In this document: piece by piece, positions 39,001 through 48,353 of the stretch | Numbering within the stretch: the stretch's first letter is position 1 | Layout: each line of letters starts with the position of its first letter | NCBI GenBank assembly: GCA_035771165.1 | Contig: JAWNZC010000223.1 | Coordinates: forward strand, 399,501 to 463,500 | DNA: 64,000 bases | Direction of reading: 5' to 3' | Origin: Paragorgia papillata | Lineage: Eukaryota; Cnidaria; Anthozoa; Scleralcyonacea; Coralliidae | The notes under the pieces: model-generated | What the model saw: the letters and a program-made list of their open reading frames with translations, nothing else | Databases searched by the model: none | Told to the model about the DNA's origin: nothing | Program-made: the position numbers and the translations under genes

Positions 39001-39655
39001 ATATTGGCCGGGAATGAGTGCAGAGGTGAAAGATCGTGTGAGTCAATGTGATGTATGTCGGTCCTCAGATGACAAACAACAAAAAGAAACGCTGATGTCG
39101 CATGATGTTCCAAGTCGTCCTTGGGCAAAGGTCGGAGTTGATCTGTTTGTATTTGAGGAACGTAGCTATCTAGTTACTATTGATTATTTCTCGAATTTCT
39201 GGGAAATCGATTATTTGGAAGATACACGAGCTGAAGCTGTTGTTAGAAAATTGAAGATGCAGTTTGCTCGGTACGGAATCCCGGATACCTGTGTCTCTGA
39301 TAATGGACCACAGTTTTCGTCTGAGAGGTTTTGTCAGTTCAGCAGAGAGTGGGACTTTGAACATGTCACCTCGTCGCCACGATATCCCCAGAGTAACGGT
39401 ATATTTATGTATAGCAGAAATGACTTTACAAAATCCAAATGGTTACCGGATAACTGGTGGTATTACCTAAATGAGCATGGGGAAGAGATTGCGGTTGACT
39501 TTCCAATCAAAGTTAAACCTGTGTTGTCTTGGTCACCTGCCAATTTTATAAAGAAAGCTGGAAAACTATGCAAGGCCAAGAGATTTCCTTTAGAGAAGCT
39601 TTGTCTTACAGCAGTAAAACGGCCACGTCATTTTAATAATGTGCATGTGGATTAA
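36023..39655 (+). CDS. Ty3/gypsy gag-pol polyprotein, integrase truncated
   Basis: One uninterrupted 1210-residue frame. Gag helices are followed by zinc knuckles (CKYCGQKHELKKEC-like and CRKCQRFNHFAVQC, about residues 214-251), protease (FQLDSGATCNVI, about 312), reverse transcriptase (LDPRDLNRAL, LDAKNGFWHVKL, MPFGISTAPEEFQ, IHDDILVFG with HDD in place of Y-x-DD), RNase H (LQCDASDTGLGAAL, SDHKPLE), and integrase (HIGTEGCLRRARECLYWPG...CDVC zinc domain, VGVDLF and SDNGPQFSS with two catalytic Asp). The frame then changes character after SPRYPQSNG (about 39400): the catalytic Glu region is missing and 85 unrelated residues follow, ending VKRPRHFNNVHVD. The open frame suggests a recent or retained copy. 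Confidence 0.92.
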   Translation: MEQMKAPQQLNFNVKNLPQVWKSWREEMSLYLELAMAEQEEEKQVKMFKYLIGGQGREIYATMKFGTEEKDRTVKELFAVFDEYCHPKKNETVERYKFFTRNQEPEETFEKFLTELKLLASSCKFAGLEESLLRDRVVCGILDSNLRERLLREGNLDLEKCLQICRAAELSKLRVRDLEQAESVYKLRDGKKYHRSAREGKYIPSKQYPPSKQYPKCKYCGQKHELKKECCPAFGKRCRKCQRFNHFAVQCLGGGKQQQINSVSDEESDSEEYEVVKSLILTPDKEHINSVSESSYSKQMFATMKIDDKLVQFQLDSGATCNVITTGILGDLANYQVRTTDQVLSMFNQTTVKPLGRCKVKMINPKNSKRYKVNFVVVDSNCTPLLGSAAIQQMKLVMVQHDNIMKLENESNNQQQQVKVLTKEFLLKEYADVFDGTGQLEGEYHLEVDSKIHPVVHPPRKVPVAVKEKLEEELANLTKLKIIAPVSKPTPWVSSLVVVSKPNGKMRICLDPRDLNRALKRSHYPIPTIEEILPDLGKAKVFTTLDAKNGFWHVKLDEDSSYLTTFNTPFGRFRWLRMPFGISTAPEEFQRRQHQVVEGLSGVKSIHDDILVFGEGETIEEATANHDLRLRAVMERCRERNVKLNVEKIKLRVTSVPFLGHLITDQGLKPDPEKVRAVMEMPKPVDVAGVQRLLGFVNYLSKFLPKLSDVCEPLRKLTVKGTEWCWSENHDKAVEAIKNLTTTAPVLCYYDPEEELTLQCDASDTGLGAALTQNGKPVAYASRAMTATESRYAQIEKELLAVVFGMDRFHSYTFGRRVTVQSDHKPLEVIVTKPLHQTPKRLQRMLLKLQCYDFNLVYQKGKWMYLADTLSRAYLPEVQVTAFEEEVENVNMVEYLPIAQSRLKEIQQRTDADASLQLLKTIILDGWPERKEDVPLQATPYFHIRDELSTQNGLLFRGESVIVPKACRQEMLTRIHSSHIGTEGCLRRARECLYWPGMSAEVKDRVSQCDVCRSSDDKQQKETLMSHDVPSRPWAKVGVDLFVFEERSYLVTIDYFSNFWEIDYLEDTRAEAVVRKLKMQFARYGIPDTCVSDNGPQFSSERFCQFSREWDFEHVTSSPRYPQSNGIFMYSRNDFTKSKWLPDNWWYYLNEHGEEIAVDFPIKVKPVLSWSPANFIKKAGKLCKAKRFPLEKLCLTAVKRPRHFNNVHVD

Positions 39656-39902
39656 TTAAAATGGTTATACTCTTACAGGGACAAACTTTCAGATTTTCAT
39701 TGTTGCCTTAAATGTCAAAGTGGGCTTGCTGATAAAATCAGTGAGATATGTGAACTTGCATGAGTCCTATTGAATATAAAGTACACTACTGATTATAAAC
39801 ATGCACATGGAATAGAGCTACCTCACATTATACACTCTGGCAAATCACCCTCTGGGCCTGGATGTTGGGTGGTCTAATTTGCCAGGGTGCCTGATGTAAG
39901 GT
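39656..39902. other. Spacer, no gene
   Basis: No 3' LTR matching the sequence before 35917 is seen here, supporting truncation of the Ty3/gypsy element. Confidence 0.6.
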
Positions 39903-40127
39903 GGATGATGATGATGACTTTATTTATACACGCTAACCCCGTCAACACGAGCTGATTTCCACGAGGGGCGTGTAAAACATTAAATAGAAATATACAAGAT
40001 ATAGTAAAAATAGTAGTAGAAAACTATTTACATGAGTATTAGATAGGGTTATAGTAGAACGAAAGCTAGTTACATGTAGTTGATTGTAGAAGAAAGCTAT
40101 TTACAAAAATTATATAGATTTTGTACG

Positions 40128-40829
40128 TTAGTCAATAATGTGAGTAGCGATTTTATTTTCAAAACATGAAAGGGAATTACTCTCCCTAATTTCTTTTGGT
40201 AAAGAATTCCATAAGTATGCCCCGTCAAACATGAAACTTCTTTTCATGCTATTGGTACGTGGCTGAGGTAAACAAAGAGTATTTGAAGTGTTCCGAAGTT
40301 CATAGCCTGAAATCTCACTTTTGAACGTAAAACGATCAGCGAGAGACTTAGGACCCACTTCGTTTAATAATTTAAACATAATTTTTGCTTTGTTTTTTTT
40401 TTCCTTCCAGCTTTGAGCGGCTCCCAACCCAATGCACCCAGAGCAACCAAGTGATCCACTTCGTTACTCATATTCATTATAATTCTGGCAGATCTATTTT
40501 GTAATTTTTGGAGCCTTTTTTATTGTGTTTCACCAAACACATCCCATACTTCACAACAGTAGTTAAAATATGGGCGAACAATAGAATTATGTACAGACAG
40601 AAGTGTATCCTGGTCAACAAATTATTTTAAACGTCGGAGAGCTGATATTCCTGATGTTATTTTCTTACAAATATTATCAGTGTTACTTTTCCAAGACAAG
40701 TGTTGGTCAACTATCACTCCAAGAGTTTTGCATTCGTATACTTGCTTAACTTGTATATTTTCAATATTTATATTAGGATGTGTATTTGAAATACCTTTTA
40801 TCTTTGGTTTTGATCCAATTACCATAAAT
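40128..40829 (-). pseudogene. LINE ORF2 C-terminal region
   Basis: Continues from the RT: MVIGSKPKIKGIS, then VYECKTLGVIVDQHLSW, then (past in-frame stops at about 40623 and 40512) FDGAYLWNSLPKEIRESNSL near the end. The WNSLP block is the usual CR1/L2 C-terminal signature. Broken by at least two stops and one shift. Confidence 0.8.
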
Positions 40830-41830
40830 TCAAAGACTTTCTAAATCAGAATTCATTGCAATTTCAACATCTGCTATTGTTTCTCCAGTAGCTGTCAGGT
40901 TTGTATCATCTGCAAATAGTCGAGGTTTTGTGCTTTTTAAACACTGGGGTAAATCATTAATATATAGTAAAAAGAATAATGGCCCCAATATAGAGCCTTG
41001 GGGTACACCACACTTTATCAATCTCTCTGATGAAATAAATCCATTCACTTGACATTTCTGGCTGCGGTTTGTGAGATAGGATTTTAATAGCGATAGAGCA
41101 TTTCCTTTAATTCCATAGAGTTCTAATTTCTTTAGTAAAATTTGGTGATTAACAGTATCAAATGCTTTTTTTAAGTCTATTAAAACCACCAAGTTAAACA
41201 TTTTTCTGTCTATATTCATATACCAGCTATTAGTGCAGTCCAGTAATGCTGTAGCTGTTGAATGAAATTTTCGAAAGCCAAATTGATAGTCACTGAGAAG
41301 TCCATAGTTGGTTAAGTAATTGTATAGTTTGTCATATAGAATTCGCTCCATAATTTTGCTTATCGCTGGCAAAACCGAAATTGGCCTGTAGTTACCTGGC
41401 AAATTTCGTTGGCCATTTTTATAAAGAGGTGTTACTCGAGCTACTTTCCATTCAGTAGGAAAGGAACATAGAGTAATAGCCTGATTAAAGATATATGTTA
41501 GTGAATTTGAGATGACAGGAGCAGCTATCTTGAGAAGTTTACTAGAAATTTTATCAACACCAGTGGCTTTAGTGCTCGATAGGCCATGCAAGAGATGATA
41601 AAGTTTGTTAGTAGTAACAGCTTCAAAATGCATTGAATTCCGATTTAGTTCTTTTAATATAGTCTTGAAAGTTGGAGTGGCAAGTATCAATTTTACTGGC
41701 TAAATCAGGACCAATATTTGAAAATAACTCATTAAAACACTCTGAGCTAGATGTCTTGAGAATTTGTATAATTATTTCCGTCTATATTTAGCTTGTTTAC
41801 TAATGTTGGTTTGTTTTTGCGACCTAGTAA
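40830..41830 (-). pseudogene. LINE reverse transcriptase domain
   Basis: Shows the ordered RT motifs: TGVDKISSKLLK, PLYKNGQRNLPGNYRPISVL, YQFGFRKFHST, LVVLIDLKKAFDTVNH, GVPQGSILGPLFFLLYINDL and RLFADDTNLT with the catalytic FADD. Copies itself by target-primed reverse transcription. The longest intact piece is 41690-40830; the upstream part (KNKPTLVNKLNID) lies in another frame. Confidence 0.9.
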
Positions 41831-41838
41831 CCCTTATC

Positions 41839-42067
41839 AAAGTAAAACTATGGAAATTCTATGGTACTTAATGGGCCATATGTGACCCATAGATGTGAAT
41901 CCTATGGGAAGGTACGATGGTATATGGGACTACTATGGTGCACTTTTTCGCTAAATTTCAAGGTATGGAAAATACATGGGATGGCGAGTCTATGTTACAC
42001 ACAATACGGAAAAGCTATGGGGATGATAAGCCCATTAAGTACCATAGAATTTCCATAGTTTTACTTT
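41839..42067. repeat. 38-bp perfect inverted repeat (hairpin)
   Basis: 41839-41876 (starting AAAGTAAAACTATGG) is exactly inverted at 42030-42067. The loop of about 150 bp is full of ATGG/CCAT words. Confidence 0.9.
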
Positions 42068-42599
42068 CATAGGGGATATGGCATTGATATGGGTTGAGCC
42101 CATAGGTTTTCCATACCAACCTGGTAACAGCAACTTTATAATTTTTGAGAACTTTGAGAACTTTCAAATTGTGGGAGACTGACAGTTACAACTATGTGTG
42201 ATAGTTTTTAACCTAAATTGGGATCTGAAACAGCTCCCCCGCCCCCCTAGGTGAAGAAACTACAATATGTAAAAGTGCATCAGTCATGAAAAAATTGAAA
42301 ATTATAACAAATATATAAAGCAATATTAAAACATGTAAACAGTCTGTTATGCCAATGAAATAAAAAATGCAAACAACGTGTAGCACAGTCCACATCCGTT
42401 ACGAAAATTTCACATAAAATACCAATTTCTTAATATATCATAAACATAAGCTTATGTATTGGTCGAGTGGCGAATTGGTGTGAAAATTCATGGGAACGAC
42501 AAATGTGGTGGCGCCATAGACTGGGAACGAGCACCACACGCAAAGCATCATGGGATATCTGTCACCTCCATCTTGGCGAGTTTCTTTCTCGTGTTCACG

Positions 42600-42980
42600 T
42601 GTTGTTGTTTTGATCTAAGAACATGAAGATATCTGCTTCATTCTAGTCCGGGCTATCGAAGTTTCCTGCCTACTCTGTTTCTAAAAATGACTTCACTGCT
42701 TGTGGGAATATTTGTCGTATCGTTTGTCAACGAGCAGCCACACTATTGAAGGTAAGTAATTCTGTTAATATTGATATATCTTTGGGCTTTAGTTAGATCA
42801 AAGAGGTTGTGGCAGTTGATCTTTCTTAACGTCTTGTCGACTGACAGATGCTTGGATTTTGTAATCTTCCTTACAGATACCGGATTTTTCAATAGCAGGG
42901 GAATCGCATAACTACATGCTACAAATGCCTGAAACTTTATGAAAGTTTGGAGAGTGAAAAATCATCTTTGCATGGCTGGG
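42600..42980 (+). ncRNA. Likely untranslated leading exons of a spliced transcript
   Basis: Two exon-like segments: one ending TTGAAG|GTAAGTAATT at 42751 and one at 42877-42980 bounded by TTCCTTACAG| and CTGGG|GTAAGTCATC. Neither keeps a long frame. They precede the coding exons at 44317 and 45443 in the same orientation. Confidence 0.4.
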
Positions 42981-44327
42981 GTAAGTCATCTTTTGCTGTT
43001 TCGCTTTACTTTGTCCTCTCCTGATTAATGTTTGATGGTTAATGATTATTATTTGTCTAGTGCTACAATGCTACTTTTGAAGATAGTTCTTTTATTTAAA
43101 ATATTGAGTGGTTTGTATGGCATAAACATACTTCATACTATGTAGATTTCACCTATAATCACACATTGACAAAATTGTTGGAAGCTAACAACTTAACATG
43201 TGATGGTTTAATGCTCCCTCCCCCTGCTTCAATGTTGTGAAACTCAAAACATGCAATTTGCACTCAGACATCTGCCATTATTAATACATATAACATGTTT
43301 TGAGTAACAACATTGAAAGGGGTGTGTGACAATTTACTCGACCTAAATTGTAAAAGGGATTACTGAAAGCTTGCGAGGCTTTTCCAAAATACAATGTATG
43401 TTGTCGATAACCTAACAACAATCTTCTCGATAACCTAACAAAAACTCTAGCCCTAATCAGAAATCTGGTTTACTGTCTAGGTTTTTGGGAAAATATACTA
43501 GTACAGTATTTGACAACATACAGTATTTTGGAAAAGGTGCAAAAGGACTGGACAGGTTCCTTTGAGTCATCGTGCTTATCAATTAGCATGGCATTACTTG
43601 CTCAAGTTGTTTCAACTAATCTTATCAATGATTGTAGGCTCATCATGGAAAAAAAATTGCATTGTGTTACAGAGAAAGTACAGTAGAAGCAAGCAGCTTC
43701 TACTTTTTGGAATGCTACACGACAAGTTGCAGTGTGTAAGACTAGTTCACTGCAACTTGCTACACATGTTACAGTATGACCCAGGCTGTAATCAGGTTCA
43801 GTTAAAGTCTGTATACTCTTTATTGCTTGTTGGCCACCTTTTATTCTACTGTAGCTGTTAAATAAATATTATAAGTCATCTTCACTAACTAGACTAAGAT
43901 TTTTAGTGTGTTAATGATTTATACTGTGTATTTTCAAGGATTTTGTTATAAGCTAGTGAACTCCGGTAGCTACTTTCCAAATCATCCCTGCCTATTAAAG
44001 TTAAATTTTGTTAAGTATTCAGATATGGTATCAGCTTTTAGTTTAGCAGGTTAGTCACCTTTCAAAATTAATGAAACTCTTGGTTGTATACAGTAGAACA
44101 AAAAATAATTTAAATAATGCCATCTTGGAAACTCAAGATAAGAGTTAAAACAAGTGAAATAATTTTACAGTAGTTGCAATTGTTTTAACTCAACTACCGT
44201 ACCTTGGGTTTTCAGAATGGCATTATTTTTTGAAAAATGTTTTATTTTATACTTTTTCAACTGTCAAGTTGTCAGCTGGTCTTGGTCCCTGATTGTATGT
44301 CATTTCCATTTTCTAGTCTACTGTACA

Positions 44328-45552
44328 ATGACACCAAATGCATTATTGGAGTTGGATAGTAAAAATATTGGTAAGTAATTTCTTGATGTAATTGCCATGA
44401 TGTAAGAGTGTCTGGAGAAACTTGAAAAACTAGTGTATATGTTGTAACTGTAAGAATTAGCCATATCTTTTTTACAAACCCATTCTAGAGAAAGGACAAA
44501 ACATGGAACTCCTCAACCCGGTTACCTCAACATGGTTTACCAGAGGTCCATGTTTTCTCCTCTCCTCATTTAAAGTAGTGTCAAATTAGTTGGTTGGTAC
44601 ATGTGAATATTTTTAGATTTCTGTTTTATACCAGTACTGCAGTATTAGGGAATGTTTACACGAGGCTGGCCCGAACTCAGGCCAGACTGACTTTAGGTTG
44701 GTTGTAGTGTTTTTACTGTAGATCATTTTCATGAGTCCGGTCTGAGATTCAGTTCACACCGGCCTAATCTCAGGTTGCCCACTATGGTGTCATATCCACA
44801 TAAAATAATGATTCTCTGGTGGTAACGAGCTAAGGCAATTGACACAAATCTTGAAGCAACAGCGAAACCAAGCCTATAATAGTTTCAAGGCCGGCCTCAT
44901 GTAAACAAAAACTGAAATGCAAAATTCGGGCCTGTCCGAGTTCAAGCTGGCCTCATGTAAACACCCCCTTACTTGAATCGATTACTGCATTAATTTTGTA
45001 TCACCAGTTTGTAAAATTAGATGCAAGATGTACATAATGGTTTTAGAACAATTAGCCTATTGTGTTTATATTATCAGCTATAATCAAATGCTAGATAATT
45101 TTTTATGTTATGAGAGGCTGTCATAAGCAATATTAAGTTAAGACCTACAGGTACATGTATCTTAATCCATTTCTACTTGGACAGCCCCTTAATGTTTTAT
45201 TGTAGTTAACACAGAAATGTAGGAATGGTTCAACAAATAATTTATACATTCCTTCCTTTCACTTCACAGTAGCCATGTTACTGCTTAAAGCAAAATTTAG
45301 CAATACATGTAGTTTGATTTAGGAAAAAGGTAGCAATGGGTTAAGTTGTTAGCAGGTCATGTCTTTAATTTCACATTGATGTGTACAGTAAATTGCACAT
45401 ATCATATACATGTATTCATTGATTTTCTCCTTTTATTTCCAGGATATGTTAGTCAAAGTTTTCAATTTGTGACAAGAGCTACCTGCAATTTTTTTTCAAA
45501 AACTAAAGACAGAAAGGAAACATTCAAGAAAACAAAAGAAGGAAAGAAGTGA
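44328..45552 (+). CDS. Two-exon 50-residue protein inside the insertion
   Basis: Exon 44317-44370 (acceptor TTTTCTAG|, donor ATTG|GTAAGTAATT) holds ATG 44328; exon from 45443 (acceptor TTTATTTCCAG|) ends at TGA 45550. Joining keeps frame: MTPNALLELDSKNIGYVSQS, then a Lys-rich tail KTKDRKETFKKTKEGKK. AATAAA-like signals follow near 45601. It may be part of a host gene carried by the transposon or the element's own gene. Not recognised. Confidence 0.45.
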
Positions 45553-46186
45553 AAGCTGAGTAGACAGTCTTTGAATGAATGAATGAACAAACATATTAAA
45601 TTAATAAATTATTATACTTGTAGATAACTGTATTTATTTGAAATTGTATTATCTTAAGCATTGACTGGATAAGTGACAACTTTTAATCATTGTTTGAGTT
45701 GCATTTCAATTTTAGCCATAATAATATGCATGACAAAATTACTGTATGACAAAATTTATATTAAGCTATTTATTATTTAGAGTTGAAAGGGACCTTTTCC
45801 TTAAGTACATAATAATAAATTAATAATTTATACTTAATTATAAATTATATGTAGTTTAAGAAATCATAACATTTTAATGTGTTTGCTATATTATAATGAA
45901 AATAGCTTTGTATCATAGCATTCACATTAAGCGATAGTTTTGTAGTGAAATTAACAACAATGGTTAGATTTGTTACCCATAGAAAAACCATTTGTTGGAT
46001 CCTGTGTCACTTGACCCCTTGCGGTTGAACAGTTGCAATCAATCATTATGGTTTTATTAAATTGAATCTATCAAATACCTTTCTATGACATGTGGGGCTC
46101 TCATATGATCACAAGAAATCAACAAATTAAGCCAATCCCAATTGTTTAATGTAAGGTAAACAATGTTATACTAACTCGTACAGAAT

Positions 46187-46540
46187 TTCCATAGTTTTCC
46201 CATAGTTTGCAGAAAACGTACTGAATATATGGCAATACTATGAAACTCCATATAATTCCCATAAGGAATGTGGGAATCCTATGGATTTTTGCCAATTTCC
46301 TACATTTTCCATATATTTGGCTCTGATATGGGGGGCAGAAGCCCATAGCAAAACCATACCCTCTTCCATAGTTTTCCCATAGTTTGCAGAAAAAGTAATG
46401 AATATATGGGAATACTATGAAACTCCATATAATTCCCATAAGGAATGTGGGAATCCTATGGATTTTTGCCAATTTCCTACATTTTCCATATATATGGTTC
46501 TGATATGGAGAGTAGAAGCCCATAGCAAAACCATATCAAC
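46187..46540. repeat. Tandem pair of 177-bp units
   Basis: 46187-46363 and 46364-46540 share TTCCATAGTTTTCCCATAGT and most of the rest, with few differences. They form the right subterminal region of the 4.8-kb insertion. Confidence 0.88.
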
Positions 46541-46621
46541 CCCATGAATAGGCCATAGTTCAACCCATATTTTTTCCATACTTGGGCCATATATGTCCCA
46601 TATCCCCATGTTTGGTAAGGG

Positions 46622-47762
46622 TGGTTTATTGTTTTCCAGGCCTCTTTGGGATTGAATTTTTGACCAGCAATTTTCTTGGAATAGTAATCTCTCTTAGCAT
46701 TTTTTAATTTTATGTTCACTTTATTCCTAGACATTTTATAATTTATCCAGTCTATTTCTAGGTTTGTGATAATAGCTTTTCTTTTCAGTTTATCCCTTGT
46801 ATTTATTAACTTTTTAATATCGTTGGTAATCCAAGCAACTTTTTTGGACCTAACCTTTTTTTGTTGGAGTGGTGCATGCTTGTTGAGCACCTCAAGAAAT
46901 AACTGCTTCCAAATTTCCCACATAGCATTTGGATCATCAGCCAAAAAGTAAACATATTCCCAATGTTGGTTTAGTAAATCCTTAATAAATTTTTGGTCAT
47001 CAAAATTTTTCATGTTCCTGATTTCAATAATATTTTCTTCTGATTCCAGTGTGAATAACACCAGAATCAGAAATTTTCTCTGGTGTATTTGTAGTTATAT
47101 GATCAATGAGGCTGGTAGTTGTCATGGTTACTCGAGTAGCTTCATCAATTAATTGGGATAACTGATACAACTCGTACAATGATTTTATTTTCTTGGTCGG
47201 TGTATCAGGAATTGTTTTCAACATATCACAATTTAGATCACCAAGAATATACATTTCTTTATTTTCATCATCAATTGCTTTGATTAGTTTTTCCAAGTGA
47301 TCAAAGAATTCAGATGATGTATTTGGTGGTCTATAAATTGTTGTAACAAGAAATGGCCGACTATGTGGCTTAATAATTTCTATACAAACAGCCTCCAATT
47401 CAGATGGAATTAGGTCATTTCTTATAGCGTAATTGATAGAGCTACGCAAATAAATACAAACTCCACCCCCATTTCTTGATCTATCTTTTCTAACAATATC
47501 ATAGCCAGCCATCAAGGTTAATCATGTTATCCGTTATATTTGCATCAAGCCGCGTCTCATTGAAGTCAAACAGATCAATGTACTTATTTGACATTGAATA
47601 ATTAATTTCATCTATCTTTTTAGGTAAACTAACAATATTCAGAAAAGCCATTTTGAAACCTCTTTCATTAGGGATTGAGTTAAGGGTTGTCAAAAAATCG
47701 CTACTCGCATTTTTGCTTGATAAGTCTACACTATGATTGTTTTTCTTTATTGTTCCTGTCAT
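46622..47762 (-). pseudogene. LINE endonuclease and linker
   Basis: An AP-like endonuclease: MAFLNIVSLPKKIDEI, DLFDFNETRLDANI, GYDIVRKDRSRNGGGVCIYL, LVTTIYRPPN, YILGDLNCDM (catalytic GDLN) and SLIDHITTN. The linker (from 47061) reads WITNDIKKLINTRDKLKRKA and stops at the insertion after AWKTINH. Shifts lie near 47505 and 47040. Nicks target DNA to prime reverse transcription. Confidence 0.85.
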
Positions 47763-47764
47763 GG

Positions 47765-48200
47765 CAACTGGTTTGACATAGCTGATTTTAAGACATCTTC
47801 AAGCAGTTCCCGCAGCCTTTTTACATTTCGGAGTCTTGTCCTAATTCCCAACTCATTAAGCCTGGCTTTTAATGGCTTCAGCAGTCATGTCAGCTACAAC
47901 GACACTGCTATTCTCATCAGTATGATTAACCAAATGCTTGATGCTTGCTCTTTTATCAGCACGTTTTTCTTTTATCACAGTTTCCTAGTATTCAGAGTTC
48001 CCTCTTCCTGTACACTCGTGGTGTTCGTTCCAAGTCGGTGAGGGTTTCAAGCCTGTTACTTACCAAAAGAACATCTTTTGCAGCATCCCACTTGTTGGAC
48101 TTTTGGAGATGTATTCTTCTAATATCATCATTATTCTTTTCAACACCTATTGAAAAATGCGATATTTTTCAATAGTGACACAAATTAATACCATATATTA
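47765..48200 (-). pseudogene. Possible LINE ORF1 remnant
   Basis: Minus-strand frames here read RNVKRLRELLEDVLKSA and KSNKWDAAKDVLLVSNRLE with stops and shifts between them. Helical, basic, directly upstream of the endonuclease, thus probably the first ORF or 5' part. The plus-strand frames are shadows. Confidence 0.4.
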
Positions 48201-48244
48201 TTTTTTATCTTTCTTTCTACAAGATTTAAATTGATTTTAAAAAC

Positions 48245-48330
48245 TCGCGTTGCAGGCCTACTACAGTGCAGGCCTACATTTGCAGGCTTACTATTGCAGG
48301 CTTATAGGCAGGCCTATTGTATATAGTGTA
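48245..48330. repeat. Short degenerate tandem GCAGGCCTA repeats
   Basis: GCAGGCCTACTA-like words recur five or six times. Confidence 0.7.
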
Positions 48331-48353
48331 TGCCTCATAGGAATGTGCCTTAC

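Larger units (their letters stand above)
41831..46621. mobile_element. 4.8-kb TIR-bearing insertion in the LINE
   Basis: Ends are CCCTTATCAAA (41831-41841) and its inverse with one mismatch (TTTGGTAAGGG, 46611-46621). Both flanks carry dense CTATGG/CCATAG words. It splits the LINE's ORF2 linker, with LINE coding on both sides. No transposase was found, so it is probably non-autonomous. The central 3 kb carries a spliced small ORF. The target duplication is not resolved. Confidence 0.7.
39905..48200 (-). mobile_element. CR1/L2-like LINE, interrupted
   Basis: A minus-strand non-LTR retrotransposon whose 3' end lies next to a (GAT)n-like tract at 39905-39920. The order from 5' is: ORF1 remnant (about 48200-47765), endonuclease (47762-47024), linker (47061-46622), a 4.79-kb foreign insertion (41831-46621), reverse transcriptase (41830-40830) and C-terminal region (40829-40128). 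Removing the insertion approximately restores a NH-LLGRK-type linker continuity. Several stops and shifts show it is dead. Confidence 0.85.

Noticed and set aside
36082..39470. Several alternative-frame ORFs
   Set aside because: All are shadows of the continuous gag-pol frame.
41861..42058. 65-codon frame of ATGG repeats
   Set aside because: Translation of the CTATGG/CCATAG subterminal repeats of the 4.8-kb insertion.
46146..46609. Repetitive frames rich in Trp/Gly/Tyr
   Set aside because: Read-through of the 177-bp tandem units; not protein-like.
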